A DNA stretch of 64,000 bases. Source: Campylobacter sp. RM5004 (GTDB lineage Bacteria; Campylobacterota; Campylobacteria; Campylobacterales; Campylobacteraceae). The DNA lies in NCBI RefSeq assembly GCF_022369455.1, contig NZ_CP059599.1, forward strand, positions 1,516,409 to 1,580,408. The letters are read 5' to 3'. How positions within the stretch are numbered: position 1 is the first letter of the stretch; every line of letters starts with the position of its first letter. The translations under genes were made by a program, and so were the position numbers. A model generated the notes under the pieces. That model was given only the letters and a program-made list of their open reading frames with translations. It was not told where the DNA came from and did not search any database. Of the stretch, positions 53,744 through 63,324 are shown piece after piece.

Positions 53744-54631
53744 TTATAAAAAATTAACAACTGAGTTTATGGTTTTTAAAATATAGTTTTTTGAAATTTC
53801 TAACTTTTCTTTTTCGCTTTCGCTTAGATTTAAATCAAGAACTTTTTTAATCCCACCTTTGCCTAAAATAACAGGGCGAGAATAAGCCAAATTGCCTTGA
53901 ACGAAACTTAAAGGCGTGATTAAATTCTCATCATCTTTAATAGCCTTAATAATTCTTGCAATCGTGCTTCCTATTCCAAATTCCGTTTTACCTTTAACCT
54001 TAAAAATCTCTCCGCCTTTAAAACGAGCTTTGTTTTCAATTTCTTCTAAATTTAAATTAAATTCGCTTATATTTTTACCTGCAATACTAGCATTACTAGC
54101 ATATAAAAACTGAGTATCTCCATGCTCTGCTAACATATAAGCATTTATATTTTTATACGAAACATTAGTTCTTTTTGCTATCTCAATCTTTACTCTTGCA
54201 CTATCTAAGGTAGTTCCTGTCCCTATTACTTTTGTAGCATCAATTTTGCTTAATTTTTGAGCATAATAAACTATGCTATCGTTTGGATTAGTAGCGATTA
54301 CAAAAATACCTTTAAAACCATCTAAGCCTTTGATAATTTCTTTTAAAGGTTCATAATTTGCCTTAAGCTCAAGTGTTCTATCAGGCTCAATACAAGCTGT
54401 ATAAGCTAGAACAATAACATCACATTGAACTAATTCGCTTAAATTATTTGCTGCGATTATTTTAGAATTTGAATTCGTATATTCTAACGAATCTTCAAGA
54501 TCTTGCATACTTGCAAGTGCAAGACCTTGAATCTTATCAAACAAATAAAGTTCGTTTGCTATATTGCAACTTGCAATCATAAAAGAAGCTGCACTGCCAA
54601 CTGCACCTAATCCAACAATTCCTACTTTCAT
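53744..54631 (-). CDS. Lactate/malate dehydrogenase-family protein, substrate unclear
   Basis: NAD-dependent 2-hydroxyacid dehydrogenase of 295 aa. Rossmann motif GLGAVGSAAS opens the protein; catalytic pieces are TLDSAR (Asp and Arg) and AEHGDTQF (His). The substrate loop reads TACIEPDR: the position that is Gln in lactate and Arg in malate dehydrogenases appears to be Ala, so the usual labels may not apply. The C. jejuni homologue next to metK is annotated Ldh although its activity has been questioned. ATGA overlap with metK. Confidence 0.75.
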   Translation of the reverse strand: MKVGIVGLGAVGSAASFMIASCNIANELYLFDKIQGLALASMQDLEDSLEYTNSNSKIIAANNLSELVQCDVIVLAYTACIEPDRTLELKANYEPLKEIIKGLDGFKGIFVIATNPNDSIVYYAQKLSKIDATKVIGTGTTLDSARVKIEIAKRTNVSYKNINAYMLAEHGDTQFLYASNASIAGKNISEFNLNLEEIENKARFKGGEIFKVKGKTEFGIGSTIARIIKAIKDDENLITPLSFVQGNLAYSRPVILGKGGIKKVLDLNLSESEKEKLEISKNYILKTINSVVNFL

Positions 54632-55827
54632 TTCGCTAAACTTTTAAAAATCTCAACGCTATCAAGCTTTTCCCAAGGATATGACGCAACGCCAACTTGT
54701 CCGTAAGTTGCCACATCAGCATAAGAAAATCCTGCTTTACTTGGCTCATCTAATCTAAATTTTTCTTTAATCCATCTAGGAGTTAAAGCGAAATTGCTTT
54801 CAACAAATGCACTTAAAATATTATCATCTACACTTGTATTTGTTCCCATACAATCAACATTTACGCTTGTTGGTTTTGCAATACCTATTGCGTAACTAAT
54901 TTGCACTATGCACTTTTTAGCTAAGCCACTTGCTACGATATTTTTTGCAATGTATCTTGCAGCATATAGCCCACTTCTATCAACCTTGGTATAATCTTTA
55001 GAGCTTTGAGCACCCCCACCTATTGGGCTATACCCACCAAAACTATCTACTATTAGTTTTCTACCTGTAAGACCACTATCATGTAAGCTTGAGTGATTTA
55101 CATAGCGACCTGTTGGGTTAATATAAATAATGCAATCATTTTTATTAAATAATTCTTTTGGTAAGCCTGAGTTTTCTATTAAACTCATAATTTTTGTGCG
55201 AACCTCATCAAGGCTTAAAGAACTCACACTTGGAGCTGAAACTACTATTGTATGGATTTTTTTAGGCTTACAATTTTCGTAATTTTCTTTGCTCTCATAA
55301 TCAATTGTAACTTGAGTTTTAATATCAACTCCAAACTCATGCGGATTATTTAAAGCGTATTCATAAACTTTATTGCAAATTAATCTTGCATAATAAATTG
55401 CAGCAGGCATAAACTCAGGCGCTTCACTACTTGCAAAGCCAAACATCATACCTTGATCTCCTGCTCCTATTTCGCCGTCTTTTTGATCAACACCTTGATT
55501 AATATCATTACTTTGTTCGTTTAATAAAACTTGCACTTTAACATCACTTGGGTGTAAGCACTCAGCCTTGCTAAAATGTGAATCTTCTTTATAACCTATC
55601 TTAATTAAAGCGTTTTTTACTAATTCTTCGTATTCTTCTTGACTAACTTTTAAATTTGATTTGATTTCTCCGCCGATTATTACATTTTTACCAGCTACGA
55701 AAACTTCGCTTGCTACACGAGCATTTTTATCATAGTTTATATGCAAATCAACTATGGTATCAGCAATAATATCAGCACATTTATCAGGATGACCCGCACT
55801 AACTACTTCACTTGTGAATAAATACAT
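54628..55827 (-). CDS. metK: S-adenosylmethionine synthase MetK
   Basis: Makes SAM from methionine and ATP; 399 aa. Signatures are TSEVVSAGHPDKCADIIAD, GAGDQGMMFGFAS and GGGAQSSKDYTKVDRSGLYAAR. Two insertions relative to E. coli MetK are common in this phylum. Cytoplasmic tetramer. The gap to the divergent sstT is 99 bases and has no SAM riboswitch. Confidence 0.95.
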   Translation of the reverse strand: MYLFTSEVVSAGHPDKCADIIADTIVDLHINYDKNARVASEVFVAGKNVIIGGEIKSNLKVSQEEYEELVKNALIKIGYKEDSHFSKAECLHPSDVKVQVLLNEQSNDINQGVDQKDGEIGAGDQGMMFGFASSEAPEFMPAAIYYARLICNKVYEYALNNPHEFGVDIKTQVTIDYESKENYENCKPKKIHTIVVSAPSVSSLSLDEVRTKIMSLIENSGLPKELFNKNDCIIYINPTGRYVNHSSLHDSGLTGRKLIVDSFGGYSPIGGGAQSSKDYTKVDRSGLYAARYIAKNIVASGLAKKCIVQISYAIGIAKPTSVNVDCMGTNTSVDDNILSAFVESNFALTPRWIKEKFRLDEPSKAGFSYADVATYGQVGVASYPWEKLDSVEIFKSLAK

Positions 55828-55898
55828 TTATTATCCTTTATAATAAATTTTTGCTTAATTTTAGCCTTTATAGTTAATATTTTGTAAGAGTGATTTGC

Positions 55899-55904
55899 TA
55901 TATT
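55899..55904 (+). promoter_or_regulatory. Probable -10 element for sstT
   Basis: TATATT preceded by TG (extended -10, TTTGCTATATT), 22 bases before the sstT ATG, followed by the ribosome site AAGGAGAG. Confidence 0.4.
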
Positions 55905-55926
55905 TTTTCCTTTTTAAGGAGAGTTT

Positions 55927-57156
55927 ATGAGTATGCTAAGTTCAGTTATTACAAGGTATAAAAGCACTAATTTAATCGTGCAAATACTAATAGGCATTAT
56001 TTTAGGTGTTATTGTTGGAATTTTTGTTCCTAGTTTGGTTGATTTTACTTCACTTTTGGGTAATTTTTTTATAGGTGCATTAAAAGCTATTGCTCCAATT
56101 TTAGTATTTATTTTAGTGCTTAGTGCGATTTCTACTAGAGAATACGGAGATGGAACAAAGAAAATTAAAAAAGTTATAATTTTATATTTAATAGGGACAT
56201 TTTTAGCTTCTGTTTGTGCTGTTGTAGCGTCGTTTTTATTCCCTACAAAGCTAATTTTAGAAATCCCACAAAATACTGATTTGATCCCACCTAGTAGTGT
56301 TATTAAAGTATTTCAAGATTTATTATTTAGTATGGTTGAAAACCCTGTAAAAGCCTTAGCTAACGGAAATTATATAGGTATTTTAACTTGGGCAATTGCA
56401 GCAGGAATTGCACTTAAGACTTGCTCAAAAGAAGTAAAAAGAGTTTTTATAGATATTAACGAAGGAACTATTAAAATCGTAGCATTTATTGTTCGCTTAG
56501 CACCATTTGGAATCTTTGGACTTGTAAGCTCAAATATAGCAAGAACAGGAATTGAAACAATGGCAAATTATGCGATGTTATTAGTAGTTTTGGTTGGCAC
56601 TATGCTATTTGTAACATTTGTAATAAATCCTTTAATAGTATTTTTTGTAACTAAGAAAAATCCTTATCCTTTGGTTTGGGTTTGTTTAAAACATTCTGCA
56701 ATTTATGCTTTCTTTACTAGAAGTTCGGCTGCAAATATTCCTGTAAATATGGCACTTTGCTCAAAAATCAATGTAGATAAAGAATTATATGGAGTTTCAA
56801 TTCCACTAGGTGCAACCATCAATATGGCAGGAGCTGCCGTAACCATTGCTATATTAGCACTTTCGGCTGTGCATACTCTAGGAATTAATGTAAGCTTTAC
56901 ACAAGCATTATTGTTAAGCTTTTTAGCTGCGTTTGCTGCTTGTGGGGCTAGTGGGGTTGCTGGGGGTTCTTTGCTTTTAGTTCCACTTGCTTGCTCGTTA
57001 TTTGGGATAAGCGATGATATTGCTATGCAAGTAGTTGGAGTTGGCTTTATAATAGGTGTTATTCAAGATAGCGTTGAAACTGCACTAAATAGCTCAACTG
57101 ATGTGCTATTTTCTGCGATTTGCTCTGATACACAAATAGATTTAAGTAGGGTTTAA
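55927..57156 (+). CDS. sstT: Sodium/serine-threonine symporter SstT
   Basis: Inner-membrane amino acid:cation symporter of 409 aa, DAACS family, with eight helices and two re-entrant loops. Key parts are [36 protein letters not shown] and [23 protein letters not shown]. Serine is a main carbon source for Campylobacter, fitting the assignment. One base separates the stop from pepF. A canonical AAGGAG lies before the start. Confidence 0.9.
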   Translation: MSMLSSVITRYKSTNLIVQILIGIILGVIVGIFVPSLVDFTSLLGNFFIGALKAIAPILVFILVLSAISTREYGDGTKKIKKVIILYLIGTFLASVCAVVASFLFPTKLILEIPQNTDLIPPSSVIKVFQDLLFSMVENPVKALANGNYIGILTWAIAAGIALKTCSKEVKRVFIDINEGTIKIVAFIVRLAPFGIFGLVSSNIARTGIETMANYAMLLVVLVGTMLFVTFVINPLIVFFVTKKNPYPLVWVCLKHSAIYAFFTRSSAANIPVNMALCSKINVDKELYGVSIPLGATINMAGAAVTIAILALSAVHTLGINVSFTQALLLSFLAAFAACGASGVAGGSLLLVPLACSLFGISDDIAMQVVGVGFIIGVIQDSVETALNSSTDVLFSAICSDTQIDLSRV

Positions 57157-57157
57157 A

Positions 57158-58855
57158 ATGGAATGGGATTTAAGCATAATTTATAAAAACAAAGAAGATT
57201 TATACAATAATTTAAAAGATTTAGAAAAAAGAGCTGATGATTTTGCTAGTAAATACGAAAATAAACTTAACGAATGCGTGGAATTTGAAATAGGAATTAA
57301 AGAATTAGAAAATATTTACGAAGGACTTAGCAAAGCTGGTGCTTATGCTTATTTAAACTTTGCAAAAGATAGCTCAAACGGAGCATTTTTGCAAGAAATA
57401 AGCGAAATTTGCACAAAAATTTCTTCAAAATTAGTATTTTTTGAAATTGAGTTTTGCGAACTTGAAAACGCACAAGAAATTGCAAACAAAAGTAGCGAAT
57501 ACTCATATATGCTAAATAACTGGCTAAAGAGCAAAAAATATCAGCTAAGCAAGAGTAACGAACAAATATTTATGAAAATGAGCGTAAATGGAAATGAAGC
57601 CTTTTCAAGATTATTTGATGAGTATTTAAGCAATATTACTTTTAAGCTTGATTTAGAAAAAATTAGCGAAGAAGAATTATTAAGCAAACTTTATAGCCCT
57701 GATAGAGCTTTAAGAAAAAGAGCAGCCGACGCACTTACAAAAGGACTTAAGAAAAATATCAAAACTCTAAGCTTTATTTTTAATATGATTAAAAATCATC
57801 ACAAAACCGAATGCGAATTAAGAGGATATGAAAATCCTTTAAGAGCAAGGAATTTAAGCAATCAAATAAGTGATGAAAGCGTTATGAGTTTAATCAAAGT
57901 TGCTGAAAGCAATTATCATCTGGTAGAAAAATATTATAATAAAAAGCGTGAAATTCTAGGCTTAAAAGAGCTAAAAGATTATGATAGATACGCACCGCTT
58001 TACTCTGATACTAGCAATGATTGGGATTTTGAAAAATCTTGTAAAGTTGTAAAAGATACATTTAATAAATTTAGTCCAAAATTTGCTGATATTATGCAAA
58101 AAGCTTTAAATAATCATGCACTTGATGTATATCCAGCTAAAAATAAGCGTGGTGGAGCATTTAGCTATGGTATAAATCCACAACCATTCGTAATGCTAAA
58201 TCATACAAATAATCAAAGAGATTTATTTACCTTAGCTCACGAATTAGGGCATTTAATTCATCAAAGTTTAGCTGGGCAAAAGCTTGGATATTTTAATGCA
58301 AACACACCATTAACCACAGCTGAGACTGCTAGTGTATTTGCTGAAATGCTAACTTATGACGCTATTAAAGATACGCTTAGTGCAAAGGAGAAAAAAGCAC
58401 TTCTAGCAAGTAAAATTGAAGATATTTTCGCAACCTTTTTTAGACAAATTAATTTTACAAATTTCGAAATTGCTTTACATAATCACGAAGGCGAATTAAG
58501 TGTAGATGAGCTTTGCGATTTATGGCTAGCTGAAGGGCAAAAAATGTTTGGCTCTAGCGTAAAATTACGCAAAAAATATAAATATTGGTTTAGTTATATT
58601 CCACATTTTATACATTCGCCGTTTTATTGCTATGCTTATTCTTATGCGCAATTATTAGTTTTAGCTTTATTTGGACTTTATAAGAGTGGAAAATGCCCTA
58701 ATTTTGTGGATATTTATACTGAGTTTTTAGCAAGTGGGGGTTCTAAATCACCGGCTGAGTTGGTTGCTCTTTTTGGTCTTGATTTAAATAGCGATGAGTT
58801 TTGGCAATTAGGTATAAATGAAATTTCAAAAATGGTTCAGGAGTTTTGTGAATGA
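57158..58855 (+). CDS. pepF: Oligoendopeptidase F family metallopeptidase
   Basis: M3 family cytoplasmic peptidase of 565 aa with the zinc motif HELGHLIH near residue 365 and the downstream glutamate in ETASVFAEM. Cleaves peptides of about 7-17 residues. An exact dispersed repeat (57281-57298) is embedded near codon 42, encoding E-F-E-I-G-I. It overlaps the next helicase gene by 4 bases. Confidence 0.9.
   Translation: MEWDLSIIYKNKEDLYNNLKDLEKRADDFASKYENKLNECVEFEIGIKELENIYEGLSKAGAYAYLNFAKDSSNGAFLQEISEICTKISSKLVFFEIEFCELENAQEIANKSSEYSYMLNNWLKSKKYQLSKSNEQIFMKMSVNGNEAFSRLFDEYLSNITFKLDLEKISEEELLSKLYSPDRALRKRAADALTKGLKKNIKTLSFIFNMIKNHHKTECELRGYENPLRARNLSNQISDESVMSLIKVAESNYHLVEKYYNKKREILGLKELKDYDRYAPLYSDTSNDWDFEKSCKVVKDTFNKFSPKFADIMQKALNNHALDVYPAKNKRGGAFSYGINPQPFVMLNHTNNQRDLFTLAHELGHLIHQSLAGQKLGYFNANTPLTTAETASVFAEMLTYDAIKDTLSAKEKKALLASKIEDIFATFFRQINFTNFEIALHNHEGELSVDELCDLWLAEGQKMFGSSVKLRKKYKYWFSYIPHFIHSPFYCYAYSYAQLLVLALFGLYKSGKCPNFVDIYTEFLASGGSKSPAELVALFGLDLNSDEFWQLGINEISKMVQEFCE
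57281..57298 (+). repeat. Dispersed repeat, exact copy inside pepF
   Basis: Exact GAATTTGAAATAGGAATT in frame as E-F-E-I-G-I, the same reading as the copy at 21767. Confidence 0.9.
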
Positions 58856-60864
58856 GTTATTTAGATAAACTAAATCCCGCTCAAAAAGAGGCGGCTACTT
58901 TTGTAGATGGAAGTTTGCTAATTTTAGCAGGTGCTGGAACAGGTAAAACCCAAACTATGATTAGTAGATTAGTTTATCTAATAAGCGAAGTTGGAATTAG
59001 TCCTGAATCAATCTTAAGCCTTACATTTACAAATAAAGCTGCAGCTTCTATGAAAGAGAGAGCAGTTTCAATGCTAAACGATATTGGCTTTAGTGGAAAT
59101 TTGCCAACTCTTAGCACATTTCATAGCTTTGGAATGGAGTTTTTGAGTGAATATATAGAATTACTTGATGGGCGTAGAAGAAAAAATTATAGGCTAATTG
59201 ATACTGATGATAAAAAAGACATTATAAAAAGCCTAGTCTTAGATAAAATTAGGCTAGATGATATTAATTTCTTAGTAAAAGATAAAAAAGATAAAGAAAT
59301 TTTAAAAGAAGAAAGAGAATTTTTAAACGATGAAACGAAAAAAGCTCTTGCTTATATAGAAGAAGTAAAAAATACTTTGGAATTTGAAACAGCAAATACA
59401 AATCACGAAATATATGTAAAATACGAAGAAATTTTAACTAGAGATAATTTAATTGACTTTGATGATTTAATCATTTTACCGCACGATATTTTAAAGCAAA
59501 ATCCAGCAACTGCAAAAAAAGTAAGCGAAAAATACTCTTATATAATGGTAGATGAGTATCAAGATACTAACCTAGCTCAATTAAAATTATTAAAGCTACT
59601 TTGCACGGCTCATCAAAATATAGTAGTAGTTGGTGATGATGATCAAAGCATTTATTCATTTCGCCATGCAAGGGTGCAAAATATCTTAGGTTTTGCTGAT
59701 GATTTTAAGGGTTCAAAGATAATAAAACTTGAAGAAAATTATAGAAGCACGAAAACTATATTAACTCATGCAAACAATGTAATCTCAAACAATAAATCAA
59801 GATATGGAAAAGAGCTTTTTACTAATAATAAAATAGATGATGATATTACTAGGCTTGAAAATTATCATGAAGTAGTTTATGAGATAAAAAAACTTATAGA
59901 AAACGATGTAAAACCTAGTGAGATTTGTATTATTTATAGAATGAATATGAGTGCAAATTTCATTGAACCTAGGCTAATTAGCGAAAATATTCCTTATAAA
60001 GTAATAGGCTCGGTGCCGTTTTTTGAAAGAGCTGAGATAAAACTGCTTTTAAATTATTTAAGGCTTTATATTAATCATAATGATAATTTAGCTTTCAAAA
60101 AAATCATAAATATGCCTAAAAGAAAGTTCGGTGAAAAAGCCTTAGAAAAGCTTGAAAATAATGCTACTAAGCTTTCTTTACTTGAGAGCCTAAAGGATAA
60201 TCTAGCAAGTTTTAAAAATAAAGAAATTAATGATTTTGTGGAGCTTTTTACCAATACGCAAGATAAATTTGCTTTATTTTTAAATAAATTATTAGGCTTA
60301 GAAGTTCATAAATTATTTGATAATGTAAAGGCAAGAGAAGAAAACTGCTCGGTGTTTTTTGATATTATTAGAAGAGAATGTGGCTTTAATGCTGATATTA
60401 CTAAACTTACTAATTTTTTAAACAAAATCATCTTACAAGAGCAAATCCTAAAAGAAAGTAATGAATGCATAAATCTTTTAAGCATACATGCTAGCAAGGG
60501 GCTTGAGTTTTCTTATGTATTTTTGATTGATTGTGATAATGGCAAAATGCCTTGCGCTTTTATGGGTGGCGGGGTTGATATTGAAGAAGAGCGAAGACTT
60601 TTATATGTAGCAATTACTAGGGCTAAAAAGAAATTTTATTTTCAATACGATTTAACAAATCCAAGTATTTTTGTAAGCGAAATAATGCTTATTAAAGCAA
60701 AAGAAGAAGTAAAAGAAGAAAGCTCAGAGTTTAAAATAAATGCTTTAGTATCTCATAAATTATTTGGCATAGGCAAAGTAACAAATGTAGAAAACAACAC
60801 AATCAGCGTTAATTTTCAAGGAAATATAAGAAAATTAAACAAAAGCTTTTTAACTCTTATTTGA
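58852..60864 (+). CDS. UvrD/PcrA/Rep-type DNA helicase
   Basis: Superfamily 1A 3'-5' helicase of 670 aa, cytoplasmic. It opens LNPAQKEAATFVDGSLLILAGAGTGKTQTMISRL (Walker A), then TFTNKAAASMKER, VDEYQDTN, VGDDDQSIYSFRHA, LEENYRST, SIHASKGLEFSYVFL and VAITRAKK. The C-terminal tail LVSHKLFGIGKVTNVENNTISVNF is a UvrD-type Tudor-like domain that may bind RNA polymerase. Whether it should be called Rep, PcrA or UvrD cannot be told here. It ends the sstT-pepF-helicase run. Confidence 0.9.
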   Translation: MSYLDKLNPAQKEAATFVDGSLLILAGAGTGKTQTMISRLVYLISEVGISPESILSLTFTNKAAASMKERAVSMLNDIGFSGNLPTLSTFHSFGMEFLSEYIELLDGRRRKNYRLIDTDDKKDIIKSLVLDKIRLDDINFLVKDKKDKEILKEEREFLNDETKKALAYIEEVKNTLEFETANTNHEIYVKYEEILTRDNLIDFDDLIILPHDILKQNPATAKKVSEKYSYIMVDEYQDTNLAQLKLLKLLCTAHQNIVVVGDDDQSIYSFRHARVQNILGFADDFKGSKIIKLEENYRSTKTILTHANNVISNNKSRYGKELFTNNKIDDDITRLENYHEVVYEIKKLIENDVKPSEICIIYRMNMSANFIEPRLISENIPYKVIGSVPFFERAEIKLLLNYLRLYINHNDNLAFKKIINMPKRKFGEKALEKLENNATKLSLLESLKDNLASFKNKEINDFVELFTNTQDKFALFLNKLLGLEVHKLFDNVKAREENCSVFFDIIRRECGFNADITKLTNFLNKIILQEQILKESNECINLLSIHASKGLEFSYVFLIDCDNGKMPCAFMGGGVDIEEERRLLYVAITRAKKKFYFQYDLTNPSIFVSEIMLIKAKEEVKEESSEFKINALVSHKLFGIGKVTNVENNTISVNFQGNIRKLNKSFLTLI

Positions 60865-60885
60865 AATTACACAAATCGTAATTTC
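60863..60885 (+). terminator. Hairpin over the helicase stop codon region
   Basis: GAAATTAC (60863-60870) pairs with GTAATTTC (60878-60885) around 7 bases, followed by a one-mismatch dispersed repeat (60886-60904). Confidence 0.5.
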
Positions 60886-60953
60886 AAATTCCTATTTTAA
60901 ATTCTACAAATTTCTATCACAAAAATAAAAGAATTTAAACTAAGAATTTCAAA

Positions 60954-60985
60954 GTAATTTTGTGAGCGTTAGTGAACAAAATTAC
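60954..60985. repeat. Hairpin 1 of a three-hairpin cluster
   Basis: GTAATTTTGT (60954-60963) pairs with ACAAAATTAC (60976-60985). The 12-base loop GAGCGTTAGTGA is nearly the loop of hairpin 2. Confidence 0.7.
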
Positions 60986-60998
60986 AGTAAAAAATAAT

Positions 60999-61080
60999 GG
61001 AAAATTGCCGTTAAAAAACTCATTTGGCTTTTTATGAGCGTAAGCGAATAAAAAGGTTATGAGTTTTAGGCAATTTTTCC
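60999..61080. repeat. Hairpin 2: long nested inverted repeat
   Basis: Three nested helices: inner CTTTTTAT/ATAAAAAG (61028-61035, 61048-61055) with loop GAGCGTAAGCGA; middle AAAACTCAT/ATGAGTTTT (61015-61023, 61059-61067); outer GGAAAATTGCC paired to GGCAATTTTTCC with one bulge (60999-61009, 61069-61080). It would fold as an 82-base extended hairpin. Confidence 0.7.
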
Positions 61081-61112
61081 CTTAAGTAGCGTTGTCAGTG
61101 GATGGGAAGGGG

Positions 61113-61172
61113 TTTAAGGGGAAGGGAAGGAGAACGACTTCGCAATTCAAGTCTCCTTCCCTTCCCCTTAAA
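61113..61172. repeat. Hairpin 3: GC-rich 21-bp perfect stem
   Basis: Arms at 61113-61133 and 61152-61172, made of runs like AAGGGGAAGGGAAGGAGA, perfectly complementary, with an 18-base loop. It is unusually GC-rich and purine/pyrimidine-strand-biased for this genome. Could be a strong terminator, a structured RNA or a mobile palindrome. Confidence 0.75.
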
Positions 61173-61225
61173 TAATTTAAAAAATATCTCAATTCAAAAA
61201 AACAATCACTAAAAAACAAAACTTG

Positions 61226-61244
61226 AAATTCCTATTTCAAATTC
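61226..61244 (-). repeat. Dispersed 19-bp repeat, exact copy
   Basis: Exact inverted copy in the gap before the EF-hand gene. One-mismatch copies are at 61319-61337 and 63325-63343. Confidence 0.85.
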
Positions 61245-61389
61245 CTTAATTTTTTCAATGTATTTTCAAGATAAATTCAAAGGAATTTAAAATAAGAAAT
61301 TCAAATTTTTAAAAACTTAATTTCCTATTTCAAATTCCTTATCAATTTTTTCTCAAATTAACCGATATAAGTTAAATAAAGGAGAAAAA

Positions 61390-62280
61390 ATGCTAAAAAT
61401 AGATGGGTTTTGCGTAGATTTAAGTTCTTGTATAAATACAAGTGTTAGTAAAAAAGCTGATGTAAATAGCACCCTAAATCTAAGCCAAATAAGAAAAGAT
61501 ATAAAAACAAATAATTTTGAATATAAAACAAGTGATAAAGAATTAAATGTATTTTTTAGCCTTGATAATAAAAGCGTAGGAATTAGCTTAGATAAAGATA
61601 TTTTAAAAGATTTAAAAAGCTTTTTTAATAAGAATGATTTTTTAGATGAAAATGGAAAAACTATTTTAAAAGGAGATGCGGCTAATTATGTAGCGGGTTG
61701 GTTTAGTGAGATTGCTAATAAATTTTTAGAAGTTAGCCAAAACGCAGTGCTTAGCAAAGAAGAGATATTAAACTCAAGACTAGGTATAAGGCTTAATGGT
61801 GAAATTAACGAATATAATTTATTGCAAATTACTAATGTAGAACTTAACGCTAAAGGAGATTATATTAGTGATGAAATATACGAAGCTCACAATACTATTT
61901 CAAAGGATTTAAGCGATACTATTTTAAAGGATAAAAACAAAGATGGTTCATTAACTTTAGATGAACTTGTGCTAAACGAGAGTAAAGAAAAATATCTAAA
62001 AGACTTAGAAAACTTATATAAATATAGCGAAAAAATTGAACTTGATGAAAAACCTAAAATAGACAAAAAGCTAAAAGAATACGCAATAAATGAAGAAAAC
62101 AATCGCATAAGAAAACTAAAGCAAGATATAAAACTATTTAAAAACTCAAATGCTTTAAAAATAAATGAAGATAAAGAAAAAGAATTAAAAGACAAAAATA
62201 CTTTAGAAGATTTTTGCAATTTTAGTATAAAGCTAATTGATGAGCTTAAAGATTATAAATTGCTAGATTTAAAAGCTTAA
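61390..62280 (+). CDS. EF-hand-containing protein of unknown function (paralogue A)
   Basis: Unrecognised protein of 296 aa without a clear signal peptide. One canonical calcium-binding EF-hand loop, DKNKDGSLTLDE, lies near residue 180. The N-terminal 120 residues align with the convergent neighbour: FEYKT..., then a segment FF(S/N)...DFLDENGK...AANYVAGWFSEIA. The C-terminal third is lysine- and glutamate-rich and probably helical. The ATG follows AAAGGAG. Its stop is 7 bases from the stop of the paralogue. No known family comes to mind. Confidence 0.7.
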   Translation: MLKIDGFCVDLSSCINTSVSKKADVNSTLNLSQIRKDIKTNNFEYKTSDKELNVFFSLDNKSVGISLDKDILKDLKSFFNKNDFLDENGKTILKGDAANYVAGWFSEIANKFLEVSQNAVLSKEEILNSRLGIRLNGEINEYNLLQITNVELNAKGDYISDEIYEAHNTISKDLSDTILKDKNKDGSLTLDELVLNESKEKYLKDLENLYKYSEKIELDEKPKIDKKLKEYAINEENNRIRKLKQDIKLFKNSNALKINEDKEKELKDKNTLEDFCNFSIKLIDELKDYKLLDLKA

Positions 62281-62287
62281 TCTTAAT

Positions 62288-63247
62288 TTAAACTCTAATA
62301 TCTAGTAATTTTACCTTACTTAAATCTTGTAAAAAATCTTTTAAAAAATCATCGAATTCATCTAGTTTATCGTTGTTAATAATGTTTTCTAAATCGTTTT
62401 TATTTATTTTAAATTCTTTTGAAATATTATTTATTTTATCTTGATAATCCATATTAAAAGCTTTTAAAACTTTTATATCATCATCGCTTAACTTATCATT
62501 TCTCTCAGCCTTTGCTAAAATTGCAGCTAATTTAATTAACATTTCATATTCTTCTTCTATGTTTTTTTTCATCAACTCTTCTAATTTTGCTTTATCAATA
62601 TTGTTTAAATTAATATCAACACTTCTAGCAATTCCACTAACCCCATAAGCTTCTTTACCGGTTATTCTTAAATCAAAATTAGTATCATCGCTTATTACCT
62701 TATTTAATGCATTACTTATACTAGTGTAATTTTTTAACTCCCCTAACAAACTAGCTATTTTATAATCAACTTCACCAAAACGCTCATAAATATTACCTTG
62801 ATTATAAGCTGTAGATTTGAATGTATTTAGCATCTCTGCTTTATTTAAAAAACCATCTTTATTGGTATCTGCATTTAAAAAATTTTGATTAAATGCAATT
62901 TCATTAAACCAAGAACCAATAAAACTAGCAGCACTTTTATCTAATATAAAACCTTTATTATTTTTAATAAAATTATCATTGTCAAAAAAATCTTGCATTC
63001 TTAATAAATTTTTTTCATCTAATTTTACTCCTATATTTTCGTTTAAAAATGAAAAGAATGTATTGTAATCTTGCTCTTTATTGGTTTTATATTTAAAATC
63101 ATTTGTAATGCTTGTTATATTAATTTGATTAATTTCTTCATCACTTAGTTTATTTTCATCAATTAAACTAGTTTGCTTTAAAGTAGTGTCTTTTAAAAAA
63201 CTAAAATTAGACCAAGTAAGGTTATAAATAGGTTTAGTGATATTCAT
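62288..63247 (-). CDS. EF-hand-containing protein of unknown function (paralogue B)
   Basis: Unrecognised protein of about 319 aa, paralogous to the gene facing it. A canonical EF-hand loop DTNKDGFLNKAE lies near residue 125, in a different position from that of paralogue A. Shared blocks are FKYKT, GVKLDEKNLLRMQDFFDNDNFIKNNKG and SFIGSWFNEIA. I prefer the ATG at 63247 to the GTG at 63259; neither has a clear ribosome site. Calcium sensing or a secreted effector are possibilities without evidence. Confidence 0.65.
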   Translation of the reverse strand: MNITKPIYNLTWSNFSFLKDTTLKQTSLIDENKLSDEEINQINITSITNDFKYKTNKEQDYNTFFSFLNENIGVKLDEKNLLRMQDFFDNDNFIKNNKGFILDKSAASFIGSWFNEIAFNQNFLNADTNKDGFLNKAEMLNTFKSTAYNQGNIYERFGEVDYKIASLLGELKNYTSISNALNKVISDDTNFDLRITGKEAYGVSGIARSVDINLNNIDKAKLEELMKKNIEEEYEMLIKLAAILAKAERNDKLSDDDIKVLKAFNMDYQDKINNISKEFKINKNDLENIINNDKLDEFDDFLKDFLQDLSKVKLLDIRV

Positions 63248-63324
63248 ATTTTTACCCACATTAATTTAGTAATTATTCTAAATAATAGAATATCAAAACA
63301 TTTATAAAAATTTAATAATTTTTC

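Noticed and set aside
55828-55926. SAM riboswitch before metK
   Set aside because: The short divergent gap has no matching structure or conserved core.
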